This document shows, piece after piece, positions 7,113 through 15,222 of a stretch of 43,178 nucleotides of DNA. The stretch is taken from positions 16,695 to 59,872 of the forward strand of contig JAHDFH010000007.1 in NCBI GenBank assembly GCA_020628305.1. Direction: 5' to 3'. The notes under the pieces are model-generated. The model searched no databases. It was not told the origin of the DNA and worked only from the letters and a program-made list of their open reading frames with translations. The position numbers and the translations under genes were made by a program. The stretch's first letter is position 1, and every line of letters begins with the position of its first letter. This DNA comes from Acidimicrobiales bacterium (GTDB taxonomy: Bacteria; Actinomycetota; Acidimicrobiia; Acidimicrobiales; SZUA-35).

Positions 7113-8513
7113 CTAAGCTGGCGAATCAATTTCTTTACTATCGTCGGAAACCTTAGCGTCGGCCTCTTCTCTGCTCAGCTCCTCAGCCTCCCGTTTAGCA
7201 GAAGTCCCAACCAACACCGCAGCTAAAATGGTCGTTGCAGGAACGGCTGCTACCAGTCCAATGGAGCCGCATAGGGTTCTCACAACCTCAACAGCAATCT
7301 CTTCTGAGTTAGCGACATTCAATTGCTGCTCGAAGAATCTGTAGATGGTGCTCAGGGGGCCCAGATCATTGCTTAAGATTGGGGCAGGTTGATCTAGTTG
7401 GTCGTTTGTGAGTTTTGCTGAAGAAAGCATCAGCAAAGGAAGTGAAGCTCCGGCATAGGCAAGCAGCAGAGTGTTGACTGTTGATGCAATATGTTCTCGG
7501 CCAATCTTTATCCCAGAGGTGAATAGCTGACGGACTGTCAGTTTGGGGTTGCGCTCATGAAGCTCCGAGATAGTTGCAACCTGAGTTACGGTAATATCAT
7601 CTAACGCCCCTAGAGCTCCTAGAACAGCTCCTGCCAGCAGTACTGACGAAATACTTACCCCAGGAAACACCGTTCCCAGAGAGGCACTAGCATCTGAAGC
7701 ATAGCCAGTAAATCCAGCCCACTCAAAAAACACTTTAGAAACAAACAAAGTAATCAACAGCGCTGAGAGGGTACCCGCTAACGCAACTGTCGTGGTTGGC
7801 GAGACACCATGAGTCAGGTACAAACTTGAGAAGGCAATGAGGCTGGCGCCAACTATTGCCACAAGGAGCGGATCGTTGCCGTTAAGAATTGAGGGCCCAA
7901 TAAAGCCAACCAGAATTATCACGGTAGAAGCCATTGAAAGCAAGGCGTAGGCACCACGTTTTCGAGCTAAAGCCAAAACCACAATGATGAAGAAAAGCGT
8001 TAAAGCTACAATTGGTACTCGTCGCTCAATATCAATGAATATGTAGAAATCTTGAGTCGGAACATATCCCACCACAATTGACTGGCCGGGTTCAAGATCA
8101 GGAACGCCGATCTGCTGCAAATTATACTCAGACAGTACTAGTAGCTGGTCTGCTGCTGAGCCACCCGCTGGCGTGACAATAACCGTCACGCAACGCTGCG
8201 GATCCTGCTCGGTGGCGTAGCTGCATAGTTCTTCCTCTGCAGATTCGACTTCTGCTGAGTAAAGATCGTAAGCCAAACCTGCTTGGTTAGCTCGGGTTGC
8301 GATTTCGTCCCGGTTCTCGTTCTGCGGCCAAAGGGCCACTATGCCAATTACGGTTACGGCAGCCCCGATGGCCAAAAACCCTACAATAAATTTGAGCAGC
8401 GGATGTGTAGCCAAGATCTCCCAATCTCCCATAGCGTCGTGGCTGTGAGAATGTCCGTGGGAATGGCTGTGTGAGGGCCGATACGAATCTGTGTCTTCTT
8501 CGACTTCACTCAT
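7113..8513 (-). CDS. YibE/F-like multipass membrane protein
   Basis: A 466-residue integral membrane protein of the YibE/YibF family, whose function is poorly known. The N-terminus is cytoplasmic-looking and histidine-rich (HSHSHGHSHSHD, residues about 15-26). One membrane helix follows (FIVGFLAIGAAVTVIGIVAL), then an extracytoplasmic domain of about 110 residues (about 65-175). About seven further hydrophobic segments follow, with family features such as LGALDDITVTQ and HIASTVNTLLLAYAGASLPLL. An acidic tail ends the protein. It overlaps the end of the pabBC gene by 8 bp, so the two are probably co-transcribed. The His-rich stretch might bind metal, but that is not proof of metal transport. 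Confidence 0.85.
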   Translation of the reverse strand: MSEVEEDTDSYRPSHSHSHGHSHSHDAMGDWEILATHPLLKFIVGFLAIGAAVTVIGIVALWPQNENRDEIATRANQAGLAYDLYSAEVESAEEELCSYATEQDPQRCVTVIVTPAGGSAADQLLVLSEYNLQQIGVPDLEPGQSIVVGYVPTQDFYIFIDIERRVPIVALTLFFIIVVLALARKRGAYALLSMASTVIILVGFIGPSILNGNDPLLVAIVGASLIAFSSLYLTHGVSPTTTVALAGTLSALLITLFVSKVFFEWAGFTGYASDASASLGTVFPGVSISSVLLAGAVLGALGALDDITVTQVATISELHERNPKLTVRQLFTSGIKIGREHIASTVNTLLLAYAGASLPLLMLSSAKLTNDQLDQPAPILSNDLGPLSTIYRFFEQQLNVANSEEIAVEVVRTLCGSIGLVAAVPATTILAAVLVGTSAKREAEELSREEADAKVSDDSKEIDSPA

Positions 8514-10233
8514 CTGCTAACTGCACCTTGACCCATCCTCGCACGGAGTTGATTAGATATATCTCTTCTGCGTTAGTTAAATCTAGCTTGCTGAGAGCTT
8601 TCTCGACAAGCAATCCTGTTTTCAGTAGCTTGCTTCGTAAAGTGCCGGGCAGTAACCCAGCTGTTTCGTCAGGGGTAAAGTACTGCCCCCGTTGTTTGAT
8701 CACGACATTGGCAACAGTGGATTCAGTGATAAATCCTTCAACGTTCCACAGAATCACATCGTAGAAATCAGGATCTGCTGCTTCTAAATATCTGACACGC
8801 TGTGTGGTTTTATGGCGTAAGAAAAAGTCGTCTGAATCGACCGGTACTGAATCTAATCGCACAGTGGGCAACACTTCCGACATCTTCGGTCTAGGTGCGA
8901 TTGCGTGGCGAATAGTGCCATCTAGGTAGATGCACAGCTTGAAGATACAATCACCTTTCGGTTTGTGGCTCTCCATGTAGGCCAGTAGGTCAGTACCCGA
9001 AACAGGGACGCCGGCTGCTTTGAGAGAATCCAAGAGGCGCTCGAAGTGTTCATTCAGAAGACAGTAGCCAAAGTCCTCACTGTGATGAATAGACTCAAAG
9101 AAACCCAAGTCTGCCATCGCCGCCACATTGGCCTTGACCATAGCTTCTGCATATTCTTCTTGTGCGACTGATCCGGTAGTGATGCCTCCACCAACTCCAT
9201 AGGTAACAATATTTGTAGCTTTGTCAACTACAGCTGTTCTGATCGCCACGTTAAAGCAAGCATCCGCATTTGGTGCTATCCAACCAATCGAGCCGGTGTA
9301 GATCCCACGAGGACCGGTTTCGAGTGAGTTGATGATTTGCGTTGCTGAGAACTTTGGGGCGCCAGTGATTGATGCTGCGGGAAATATGGCTCTGAATATC
9401 TCGGAAACTTTGTTATCTGTTTCAACAGAGACCGTTGATGTCATTTGATGAACTGTTGGATAGCTAGTTACGTTTGCAACTTCGTTAGTTACAAGCGTGC
9501 CAGTTCTAGCTATGAGCGAGAGATCGTTTCGCGACATATCGCAAATCATAATATTCTCAGCTAGGTCTTTCTCAGAGGTCCTAAGTTCATTTAGCAAGCG
9601 GGTGTCTTCTTGAGCGGTGGTTCCTCGGGGCCTTGTACCTTTCATTGGTTGGGTAGTAACAGTGTTGCCCTGCTTCTCGAAGAGCAGCTCGGGTGAGGCG
9701 CTCACAATGTCTATTGCCTCTGAGATCAACAAGCAAGAGTAAGAACTCTTTGATCGGTAGTGCATTGCCTGGAACAGTTCAAAACTATCTGATGAAGCTT
9801 GACCACTCAAAGCAAAGGTGTGGTTGACCTGATAGCAATCACCTGCTGCAATACGGTCCTGAATCTTCTCGATACAGAGCGCATGCTCAGCTTCTGTTTG
9901 TGCACCTTCGAATTCGATCGGGGCGATCAACTTGCTTGGTCTTGGCAGATGGGAAGGTGAGGGTTCGTTAAACGCGCTGAAACTAAGAACAGGTTGCTTG
10001 GGGGAGTGAGTTATCAATGCCGGGTCTACCCCCGGGGCAGCTTCATAGGTTAGGTAGCCAACAAGCCAAAAACCTTCGCTGTTTGCCGAATCCAAGAACT
10101 CGAGTCCCCTCGCCAAATCTGTAGGGTCATCAATCACCTCTGTTCTGACAGGTGAAGTGAATTTCAGCCACGGCTGCTGGGGATCTGACGAAGCCTGCAT
10201 CCAAGCTTCATTGATGGCATATGGGTGCATCAT
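8506..10233 (-). CDS. pabB: aminodeoxychorismate synthase component I fused to 4-amino-4-deoxychorismate lyase
   Basis: Makes 4-aminobenzoate for folate. The first about 370 residues form the chorismate-binding PabB domain, with the PabB signature QPMKGTRPRG containing Lys198, then SRNDLSLI, the ASITGAPK motif and YTGSIGW. Residues about 375-575 form a PabC-type class IV aminotransferase-like lyase, with the likely PLP lysine Lys475 in LRHKTTQR and a late TAGLLPGTLR segment. Such PabB-PabC fusions are known in bacteria. The glutamine amidotransferase partner PabA is not in the window. The start is one of two adjacent ATGs at 10233 and 10230. A TACGCT box lies 10 nt upstream of the first, and gdhA is divergent. 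It overlaps the downstream membrane-protein gene. Confidence 0.93.
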   Translation of the reverse strand: MMHPYAINEAWMQASSDPQQPWLKFTSPVRTEVIDDPTDLARGLEFLDSANSEGFWLVGYLTYEAAPGVDPALITHSPKQPVLSFSAFNEPSPSHLPRPSKLIAPIEFEGAQTEAEHALCIEKIQDRIAAGDCYQVNHTFALSGQASSDSFELFQAMHYRSKSSYSCLLISEAIDIVSASPELLFEKQGNTVTTQPMKGTRPRGTTAQEDTRLLNELRTSEKDLAENIMICDMSRNDLSLIARTGTLVTNEVANVTSYPTVHQMTSTVSVETDNKVSEIFRAIFPAASITGAPKFSATQIINSLETGPRGIYTGSIGWIAPNADACFNVAIRTAVVDKATNIVTYGVGGGITTGSVAQEEYAEAMVKANVAAMADLGFFESIHHSEDFGYCLLNEHFERLLDSLKAAGVPVSGTDLLAYMESHKPKGDCIFKLCIYLDGTIRHAIAPRPKMSEVLPTVRLDSVPVDSDDFFLRHKTTQRVRYLEAADPDFYDVILWNVEGFITESTVANVVIKQRGQYFTPDETAGLLPGTLRSKLLKTGLLVEKALSKLDLTNAEEIYLINSVRGWVKVQLADE

Positions 10234-10339
10234 GGCTAATGCTAGCGTACGAATTCAATCATGTTCCTCTGAGTAATTTACCGAGACGGTGAACATTTCT
10301 TAATGGAACACTTGCTAGGTTTCAGTTGTTGTAATTTCG

Positions 10340-11689
10340 ATGAAAGATCACACCATGGTTTCTACTGTTGAGCACTTTATGGAACAAGTTCGGGCTAAGA
10401 ACGCTGATGAGCCCGAGTTTTTGCAAGCTGTTGAAGAGGTCATGGAATCAGTGATTCCGTTTGTGGCTGAAAATCCAGACTATGCAGTGGATGGGATTCT
10501 GCAACGCATGGTGGAGCCAGATCGTACCATCAGTTTTCGTGTCGCCTGGGTAGATGACTCTGGCGAGACTCAAGTGAATCGCGGCTACCGCGTTCAGTTC
10601 AATAATGCTGTTGGGCCGTACAAGGGTGGCTTGCGTTTTCACCCTTCTGTCAACCAAAGTATTCTCAAATTTCTTGCCTTTGAGCAGTGTTTCAAGAACT
10701 CGTTGACAACTCTTCCTATGGGAGGTGGCAAAGGTGGTTCGGACTTTGATCCAAAAGGTAAGAGTGACGGCGAGATCATGAGGTTTTGTCAGTCGTTCAT
10801 GAACGAACTGCATCGACATATCGGAGAAGACACTGACGTTCCGGCGGGAGACATCGGCGTTGGGGCTCGAGAGATTGGGTATCTGTTTGGGCGATACAAG
10901 AAGCTGTCAAATCGCTATGTTGGGGTTCTGACTGGAAAAGGTCCGTCGTTTGGAGGCTCACAGATTCGCCCACAAGCAACCGGTTTCGGTGCCGTGTATT
11001 TCATGAAAGCCATGTTGAAACATGCTGATATCAGGATGCACGGGATGACAGCAGCTGTCTCAGGCTCAGGCAATGTGGCGCTATATGCGATCCAAAAGCT
11101 CAATGAGCTTGGAGTAAAAGTGGTGACCGCCTCTGATTCATCAGGATACATTCATGACCCCGATGGCATCGATGATGAGAAACTTAGTTGGCTTAAAGAG
11201 TTAAAGTTCGAGCGTGGCGGGCGTATCAAGGAGTATGCAGATCACTTCGACTGTGGATTTACTAAAGGGCGACCATGGAGTGTTGCGGTTGATTTAGCCT
11301 TTCCATGTGCGACCCAGAACGAACTAGAAATCGCCGATGCTGAATCTCTTGCGGAAAATGGCTTGGTTGCTCTAGCTGAGGGTGCCAACATGCCAACTAC
11401 AGGGGAGGCGGTTGAGCACCTAAAGGCCAATGGTGTGCTGTTTGCTCCAGGTAAAGCAGCTAACGCTGGTGGCGTTGCAGTGTCGGGTCTTGAGCAAACT
11501 CAGAATGCCCAAAGACTTTCTTGGACAGCTGAAGAAGTAGATGCCAAGCTGCGAGACATCATCAACAAAATTCATGCTTCTTGTGTTCGTTATGCAACTG
11601 ATGGGGACAGGGTCGATTATGTCAAAGGAGCCAACATAGGTGGTTTCATCAAACTAGCCGATGCAATGAAAGCTCAGGGCGTTTACTAA
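10340..11689 (+). CDS. gdhA: NADP-type glutamate dehydrogenase
   Basis: Interconverts 2-oxoglutarate plus ammonia and glutamate in the cytoplasm. The 449-residue length and sequence match the short hexameric bacterial GdhA class. Landmarks are FRVAWVDD, QFNNAVGPYKGGLRFHPSVN, the substrate-lysine region LPMGGGKGGSDFDPKGKS, DVPAGDIGVGAREIGYLFG, and the nucleotide-binding turn VSGSGNVALYA. The C-terminus carries ANAGGVAVSGLE. The ATG at 10340 has no Shine-Dalgarno site; a second ATG at 10355 would remove five residues and is possible. A TAGGTT box at 10316-10321 could be the -10. With PutA also producing glutamate, the region has two glutamate-centred enzymes, but they are separate transcription units. 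Confidence 0.96.
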   Translation: MKDHTMVSTVEHFMEQVRAKNADEPEFLQAVEEVMESVIPFVAENPDYAVDGILQRMVEPDRTISFRVAWVDDSGETQVNRGYRVQFNNAVGPYKGGLRFHPSVNQSILKFLAFEQCFKNSLTTLPMGGGKGGSDFDPKGKSDGEIMRFCQSFMNELHRHIGEDTDVPAGDIGVGAREIGYLFGRYKKLSNRYVGVLTGKGPSFGGSQIRPQATGFGAVYFMKAMLKHADIRMHGMTAAVSGSGNVALYAIQKLNELGVKVVTASDSSGYIHDPDGIDDEKLSWLKELKFERGGRIKEYADHFDCGFTKGRPWSVAVDLAFPCATQNELEIADAESLAENGLVALAEGANMPTTGEAVEHLKANGVLFAPGKAANAGGVAVSGLEQTQNAQRLSWTAEEVDAKLRDIINKIHASCVRYATDGDRVDYVKGANIGGFIKLADAMKAQGVY

Positions 11690-11750
11690 CAGGCATGTAA
11701 TTTGGGATAATTTCCTTCCCATTCCGCTGGTAGGCTGTGCGCCCGACGAC

Positions 11751-11756
11751 TAGTCT
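11751..11756 (+). promoter_or_regulatory. -10 box of leaderless WecG/TagA-family gene
   Basis: TAGTCT is followed by 9 nt and the ATG at 11766. Confidence 0.45.
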
Positions 11757-11765
11757 GTAGCGCAG

Positions 11766-12557
11766 ATGAAGGTAACGTATGTAAAACCGGAGGTTCCTCG
11801 CAAACCTGTATTTGGGCTTGATTTCATAGACTTGAGAGACGAGTTGCCCTTGGTGGAGGAATTCATCGACCTAGCTGAGAACGGAGAGTCGGCAACCGTC
11901 GTCACACCAAACGTTGACATCATGATTCAGATTTCGGAGAATCCAGAATCTGTATCCTCCCAACTTGCAAGATCTGCAGACTATTGCACCCCCGACGGGC
12001 AGCCACTTGTTTGGGCATCAAAATTGTTGGGGCACTCCTTATCTTCACGGATATCAGGAAGTTCACTATTTGCCGAGCTTTGGCCAAGAGTAAAGTTGCA
12101 TCAGATGCCCGTTGCAATGGTTTGTTCCTCTGAAGCAGTTGCTGATTTTTACACCTCTGACTACGACAATATCTCGATTGAGGTTCCGCCCTATGTTGAT
12201 TCCTCCAATCACATAGCCATGGATGCGCTCCTAGTCTCAACTTTGAAGCGTGCAAGTCTAAATGATTCTCGGATGATCTTTCTGGGTCTGGGCTATCAAA
12301 AGGATACGATCTTGGCTGCCGGAATCAAGAAACGTTGGACAGAGTATTCAACCCAACCAGCGCCGCTTGTTCTTTGCCTTGGTGCGTCGTTTGAGATGCA
12401 CGCCGGCTTGAAGAGGCGAGCCCCTCGCTGGATGCAAAAAGCAGGGCTTGAGTGGTTCTTTAGATTCTTGCAGGAGCCAAAAAGGCTTTTTCGGCGTTAC
12501 TTTGTTGATTCGCCAAGGTTCTTAAAGGTCATGTGGAGTGAGTTTCGCTCCAATTAA
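11766..12557 (+). CDS. WecG/TagA/CpsF-family glycosyltransferase
   Basis: Members of this GT26 family add a sugar such as N-acetylmannosaminuronate or N-acetylmannosamine to a lipid-linked precursor of cell-surface glycans. The 263-residue protein shows the family pattern in order: TPNVDIMIQ, a PDGQPLVWASKLLG block with the conserved Asp, RISGSSLF, the GLGYQKDT loop, CLGASFEMHAG, then RRAPRWMQKAGLEWFFR and EPKRLFRRY, the basic membrane-associating tail. The exact donor and acceptor cannot be told. It stands alone, with no other glycan genes around it, between gdhA and an ABC exporter. A perfect 16-bp hairpin lies 33 nt after the stop. Confidence 0.92.
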   Translation: MKVTYVKPEVPRKPVFGLDFIDLRDELPLVEEFIDLAENGESATVVTPNVDIMIQISENPESVSSQLARSADYCTPDGQPLVWASKLLGHSLSSRISGSSLFAELWPRVKLHQMPVAMVCSSEAVADFYTSDYDNISIEVPPYVDSSNHIAMDALLVSTLKRASLNDSRMIFLGLGYQKDTILAAGIKKRWTEYSTQPAPLVLCLGASFEMHAGLKRRAPRWMQKAGLEWFFRFLQEPKRLFRRYFVDSPRFLKVMWSEFRSN

Positions 12558-12589
12558 TCCAGTCGTCGAACTAACTGGTCTAAACCTAG

Positions 12590-12633
12590 AGTGCTTCTGG
12601 CAATTGGCTGAAATTGCAATTGCCAGAAGCACT
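12590..12633 (+). terminator. perfect 16-bp hairpin after the glycosyltransferase gene
   Basis: AGTGCTTCTGGCAATT (12590-12605) pairs perfectly with 12618-12633 across a 12-nt loop. No T run follows (TAATGCTTG), so it may be a U-tract-less terminator or a structural repeat. The rest of the gap, 12634-12794, shows nothing I can name. Confidence 0.5.
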
Positions 12634-12794
12634 TAATGCTTGTTGGAGTTGGCCCCGCCAGTGCCCCCATTCAACCTACCAAGGTAGTTCAACAAGCTTA
12701 TATAGGATTATAGATGCTAATCCATGCACTATGATCCCTCAAATATAGGTGATAGTCAATAGATTTTGCTTGATTAATTCCAGAGAACCTGGGC

Positions 12795-12800
12795 TAGCCT
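12795..12800 (+). promoter_or_regulatory. -10 box of leaderless ABC ATPase gene
   Basis: TAGCCT lies 6 nt before the ATG at 12807. Confidence 0.55.
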
Positions 12801-12806
12801 AAGCCC

Positions 12807-13784
12807 ATGGCAGCACAGAATCCTTCCTTTGAGTCATTGGCTTCCGGCGATGCAATCATCGAGGCCCGCAATGTGTCAGTGAACTTTGGAGACGTGCATG
12901 CCCTGATAGATGCTAGTTTGACAGTTCCTGAAGGGCAGGTGCGGGGTTTGCTCGGGCCAAATGGGGCCGGCAAGACAACCCTAGTTAACGTAATCTCGAC
13001 TCTCCTGTCCCCAACTTCTGGAACGGCACTGGTTAATGGTTTTGACGTTACCAAGCAAGGTAAGCAGGTGCGGTCAATCATTGGTCTTGCGGGCCAGTAT
13101 GCCGCCGTTGACAACCTTTTAACAGGTCGAGAGAATCTAGAGATTGTCGGATCATTGTATCAACTCTCAAGATCTGAGGCTAAGGCTCAAGCTAATGACG
13201 TGTTGGAAAGGCTCTCGCTAACAGAAGCTGCTGACCGGCCAGTCAAGACTTATTCCGGTGGTATGCGGAGGAGATTAGATCTAGGCGCTTCGCTAGTTGG
13301 CCGACCCAAGGTTTTAATTCTAGATGAACCTACAACTGGCTTGGATCCTCGCATCAGGATAGAGCTCTGGGATTTCTTGAAAGACTTGGTGACAGAAGGT
13401 ACTACAGTGCTGTTGACCACGCAGTACTTAGAAGAAGCTGATGCACTGGCAGATGAGATCACTTTGATTGATTCTGGCAGGGTCATAGCTGAGGGAACTC
13501 CCTCGGCGCTGAAGGAAAAAATTGGGGGCTCATCATTAGTGCTAGCTACTCGGAATTCGGCTGAGATAGCTGAAGCTGCGAGATTGGTTGCTGCTATCGG
13601 CAACGCAGAGCCAGTCATCGATGAGGACAAAGCTTCGCTGAGTATGCATGTTGATAGTGATTCCGGAGCGATTGTTCAGGCTGCGCAAGCACTTGATTCA
13701 GCAGGTATAGCGGTTTCCGAATTGGCCCTACAAAGCCCATCTCTGGATGAGGTGTTCCTTCGTCTTACTAAAGGGGGCAACTAA
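12807..13784 (+). CDS. DrrA-type ABC transporter ATP-binding protein
   Basis: ATPase of an ABC-2 exporter, cytoplasmic and membrane-associated. The 325-residue protein has Walker A GPNGAGKTT at about residues 50-58. Next come the Q-loop region LAGQYAAVD, the signature SGGMRRRLDLG near 148-158, Walker B VLILDEPTTGLDP near 168-180 and the switch region TTQYLEEAD. The longer C-terminal extension after about residue 240 (GGSSLVLATRN to LDEVFLRLTKG) is typical of the daunorubicin-resistance DrrA subfamily. It ends TAA and the permease ATG follows directly, so the two form an operon. The substrate is unknown; a lipid or secondary metabolite is typical for the family. Confidence 0.94.
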   Translation: MAAQNPSFESLASGDAIIEARNVSVNFGDVHALIDASLTVPEGQVRGLLGPNGAGKTTLVNVISTLLSPTSGTALVNGFDVTKQGKQVRSIIGLAGQYAAVDNLLTGRENLEIVGSLYQLSRSEAKAQANDVLERLSLTEAADRPVKTYSGGMRRRLDLGASLVGRPKVLILDEPTTGLDPRIRIELWDFLKDLVTEGTTVLLTTQYLEEADALADEITLIDSGRVIAEGTPSALKEKIGGSSLVLATRNSAEIAEAARLVAAIGNAEPVIDEDKASLSMHVDSDSGAIVQAAQALDSAGIAVSELALQSPSLDEVFLRLTKGGN

Positions 13785-14567
13785 ATGATCGGCTTCTTCA
13801 ACGACATGAAAACGCTGACTCGGCGTAATCTGCTTCGGCTTATCAGAACTCCTGAGGTTCTTATCTTCTCAACGATTCAGCCGGTCTTGTTTGTTATTCT
13901 GTTCGACTCAGTTTTTGGAGGCTCCATAAGCCCGCTTGGGTTTGACAGCTACACCGATTTTCTGATTCCGGGCATTATGGTCCAAACCGCCATGTTCGCT
14001 AGCATCAATACCGGAATTGGCGTCGCGGAAGATATGGAAAAGGGGGCAATAGACCGTTTCAGATCTCTGCCTATTTCACGACTCGCAATACTGTTCGGCA
14101 GGACTAACGCAGACTCTGTGAGAACGCTCGCTGTGTCGATAGTGGTGGTTTTAACGGGATTATTGTTTGGGTTGCGGCTCACTGAGAACCTTGGAAGCAT
14201 CCTCTTAGGAGTGGTCTTGTCGGTGTTGTTCGCTAATTCTATTCAATGGGCGTTTGTATTGATGGCGCTACTTGTACGTAGCCTTGAGGGAGTTCAAGCT
14301 GTGGCATTCTTGCCAACTTTCCCACTTGTGTTTGCGGCTTCAACATTCGCTCCAGTCGAAAACATGCCTGGTTGGTTGCAAGTCTTTGCAGAATACCAGC
14401 CTGTGACAACTACAGTTGATTCTGTCAGGGGACTCTTCTTTGGATCAGAAGTTTTGGAAGCGAGCGGGGGCAGCTTGGCAACTTCAATCACTCTGACAGT
14501 TATGTGGATTGTTGTCATCTTCGCAGTCTTCGCATCTTTAAGCGTCTGGCGATTCTCTAAGAACTAG
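13785..14567 (+). CDS. DrrB-type ABC-2 transporter permease
   Basis: Membrane partner of the upstream ATPase. The 260-residue protein has a cytoplasmic amphipathic start (MKTLTRRNLLRLIRTPEVL) and about six membrane segments. Family motifs include PGIMVQTAMFASINTGIGVAEDMEKGAIDRFRSLPI (split over the first cytoplasmic loop) and FPLVFAASTFAPVENMPGWLQ near the fifth segment. It ends with a basic RFSKN tail. The gene starts immediately after the ATPase stop and is translationally coupled. A repeat cluster separates it from a convergent gene. Confidence 0.93.
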   Translation: MIGFFNDMKTLTRRNLLRLIRTPEVLIFSTIQPVLFVILFDSVFGGSISPLGFDSYTDFLIPGIMVQTAMFASINTGIGVAEDMEKGAIDRFRSLPISRLAILFGRTNADSVRTLAVSIVVVLTGLLFGLRLTENLGSILLGVVLSVLFANSIQWAFVLMALLVRSLEGVQAVAFLPTFPLVFAASTFAPVENMPGWLQVFAEYQPVTTTVDSVRGLFFGSEVLEASGGSLATSITLTVMWIVVIFAVFASLSVWRFSKN

Positions 14568-14571
14568 TTCA

Positions 14572-14814
14572 ACCATGGGTGCAGGTCTCGACGGCAACCA
14601 TGGGGGACAGGTCTCGATGGTAGCGGTCAGGTCTTGGTGGCAGTCATTCTAAGGGGCCTCAATGGCTCCGAGGGATCTCTAACGCTCTCTATCAGTGCTA
14701 GATGGAGATTCTCCTTTGGTACAGAACCTCGGAGAATGACGGCTATTGGTACGCGACCATGTAGACCTGTCCCTGATAGTTACACACGACCATGTAGGCC
14801 TGTCCCTGGTGGTT
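14572..14814. repeat. mixed repeat cluster with two hairpin families
   Basis: Two families are mixed here. The first is a GGGACAGGTC element flanked by ACCATG/ATGG, with plus-oriented copies at about 14572-14594 and 14597-14620 and opposite copies at 14755-14781 and 14788-14814, the last two spaced by 33 bp. The second is the GTTAGAGAT...GAATGAC family, with an inverted copy at 14643-14683 and a plus copy at 14704-14740. The cluster lies between two convergent genes and holds no credible coding sequence. Confidence 0.7.
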
Positions 14815-14837
14815 GCTCGTGATGGTTACTGAGGTCT

Positions 14838-15206
14838 TCAGTAGTTGGTTTTGAGGCGAAGTTCCACGAGCTTGTCTTCTACCTTTGCCAGCGCAGGGGC
14901 GATTTCGGAAAGTCTTTCCACATCGCCGCCAACTTTAAGCGAACCTGCAAGGAACAGAGCCTTTGGGTTAATTAGACCTTTGGCAATCGAGCATGCATTT
15001 TCGTAGCTAAGGGCAAATGAGATATCGGCCGCTGGTTGTTCACAATCTTGGTCATAGCAAGAGCTCTTGGCGCCAAGTACCAAATCATATTCAATTGGCT
15101 GATCGTCTGTGGCCACTGTGGTCCGCAAAGTGCATGGATCTGCAACGACAACGTCTAGCAGGGCAGAGTTGGCTTCTGCGAACCATTCTGAACTCAAGTA
15201 CTTCAT
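14838..15206 (-). CDS. SCP2-like sterol/lipid-carrier domain protein
   Basis: A 122-residue single-domain protein with the SCP2 pattern. The N-terminal helix is KYLSSEWFAEANSAL, followed by the strand YDLVLG. The typical end block is FALSYENACSIAKGLINPKALFLAGSLKVGGD, where family members have 'G..NP..AF..G.L...GD'. The fold binds hydrophobic ligands, but the ligand here is unknown. I chose the ATG at 15206 because TAGGCT sits 8 nt upstream; the longer ATG at 15224 would read through that box and into the lhr start. It is divergent from lhr, and the region beyond its stop is the repeat cluster. Confidence 0.78.
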   Translation of the reverse strand: MKYLSSEWFAEANSALLDVVVADPCTLRTTVATDDQPIEYDLVLGAKSSCYDQDCEQPAADISFALSYENACSIAKGLINPKALFLAGSLKVGGDVERLSEIAPALAKVEDKLVELRLKTNY

Positions 15207-15214
15207 AGCGCCCC

Positions 15215-15220
15215 AGCCTA
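15215..15220 (-). promoter_or_regulatory. -10 box of leaderless SCP2-like gene
   Basis: On the minus strand TAGGCT is followed by 8 nt and the ATG at 15206. The box lies only 2 bp from the lhr ATG on the plus strand. Confidence 0.5.
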
Positions 15221-15222
15221 TC

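Noticed and set aside
8430-8475. His-rich stretch taken as proof of a zinc or cation-diffusion transporter
   Set aside because: The rest of the protein matches the YibE/F family and lacks cation-diffusion motifs; the His run alone is not diagnostic.
14568-14837. Small gene in the gap between the ABC permease and the SCP2 gene
   Set aside because: The only open frame (14634-14822) runs through hairpin repeats and contains a duplicated Cys-Arg-Pro-Val-Pro string made by the repeat itself.
15109-15222. N-terminal extension of Lhr
   Set aside because: It overlaps the opposite-strand SCP2 gene fully and has no helicase-family similarity; the ATG at 15223 gives a normal start.
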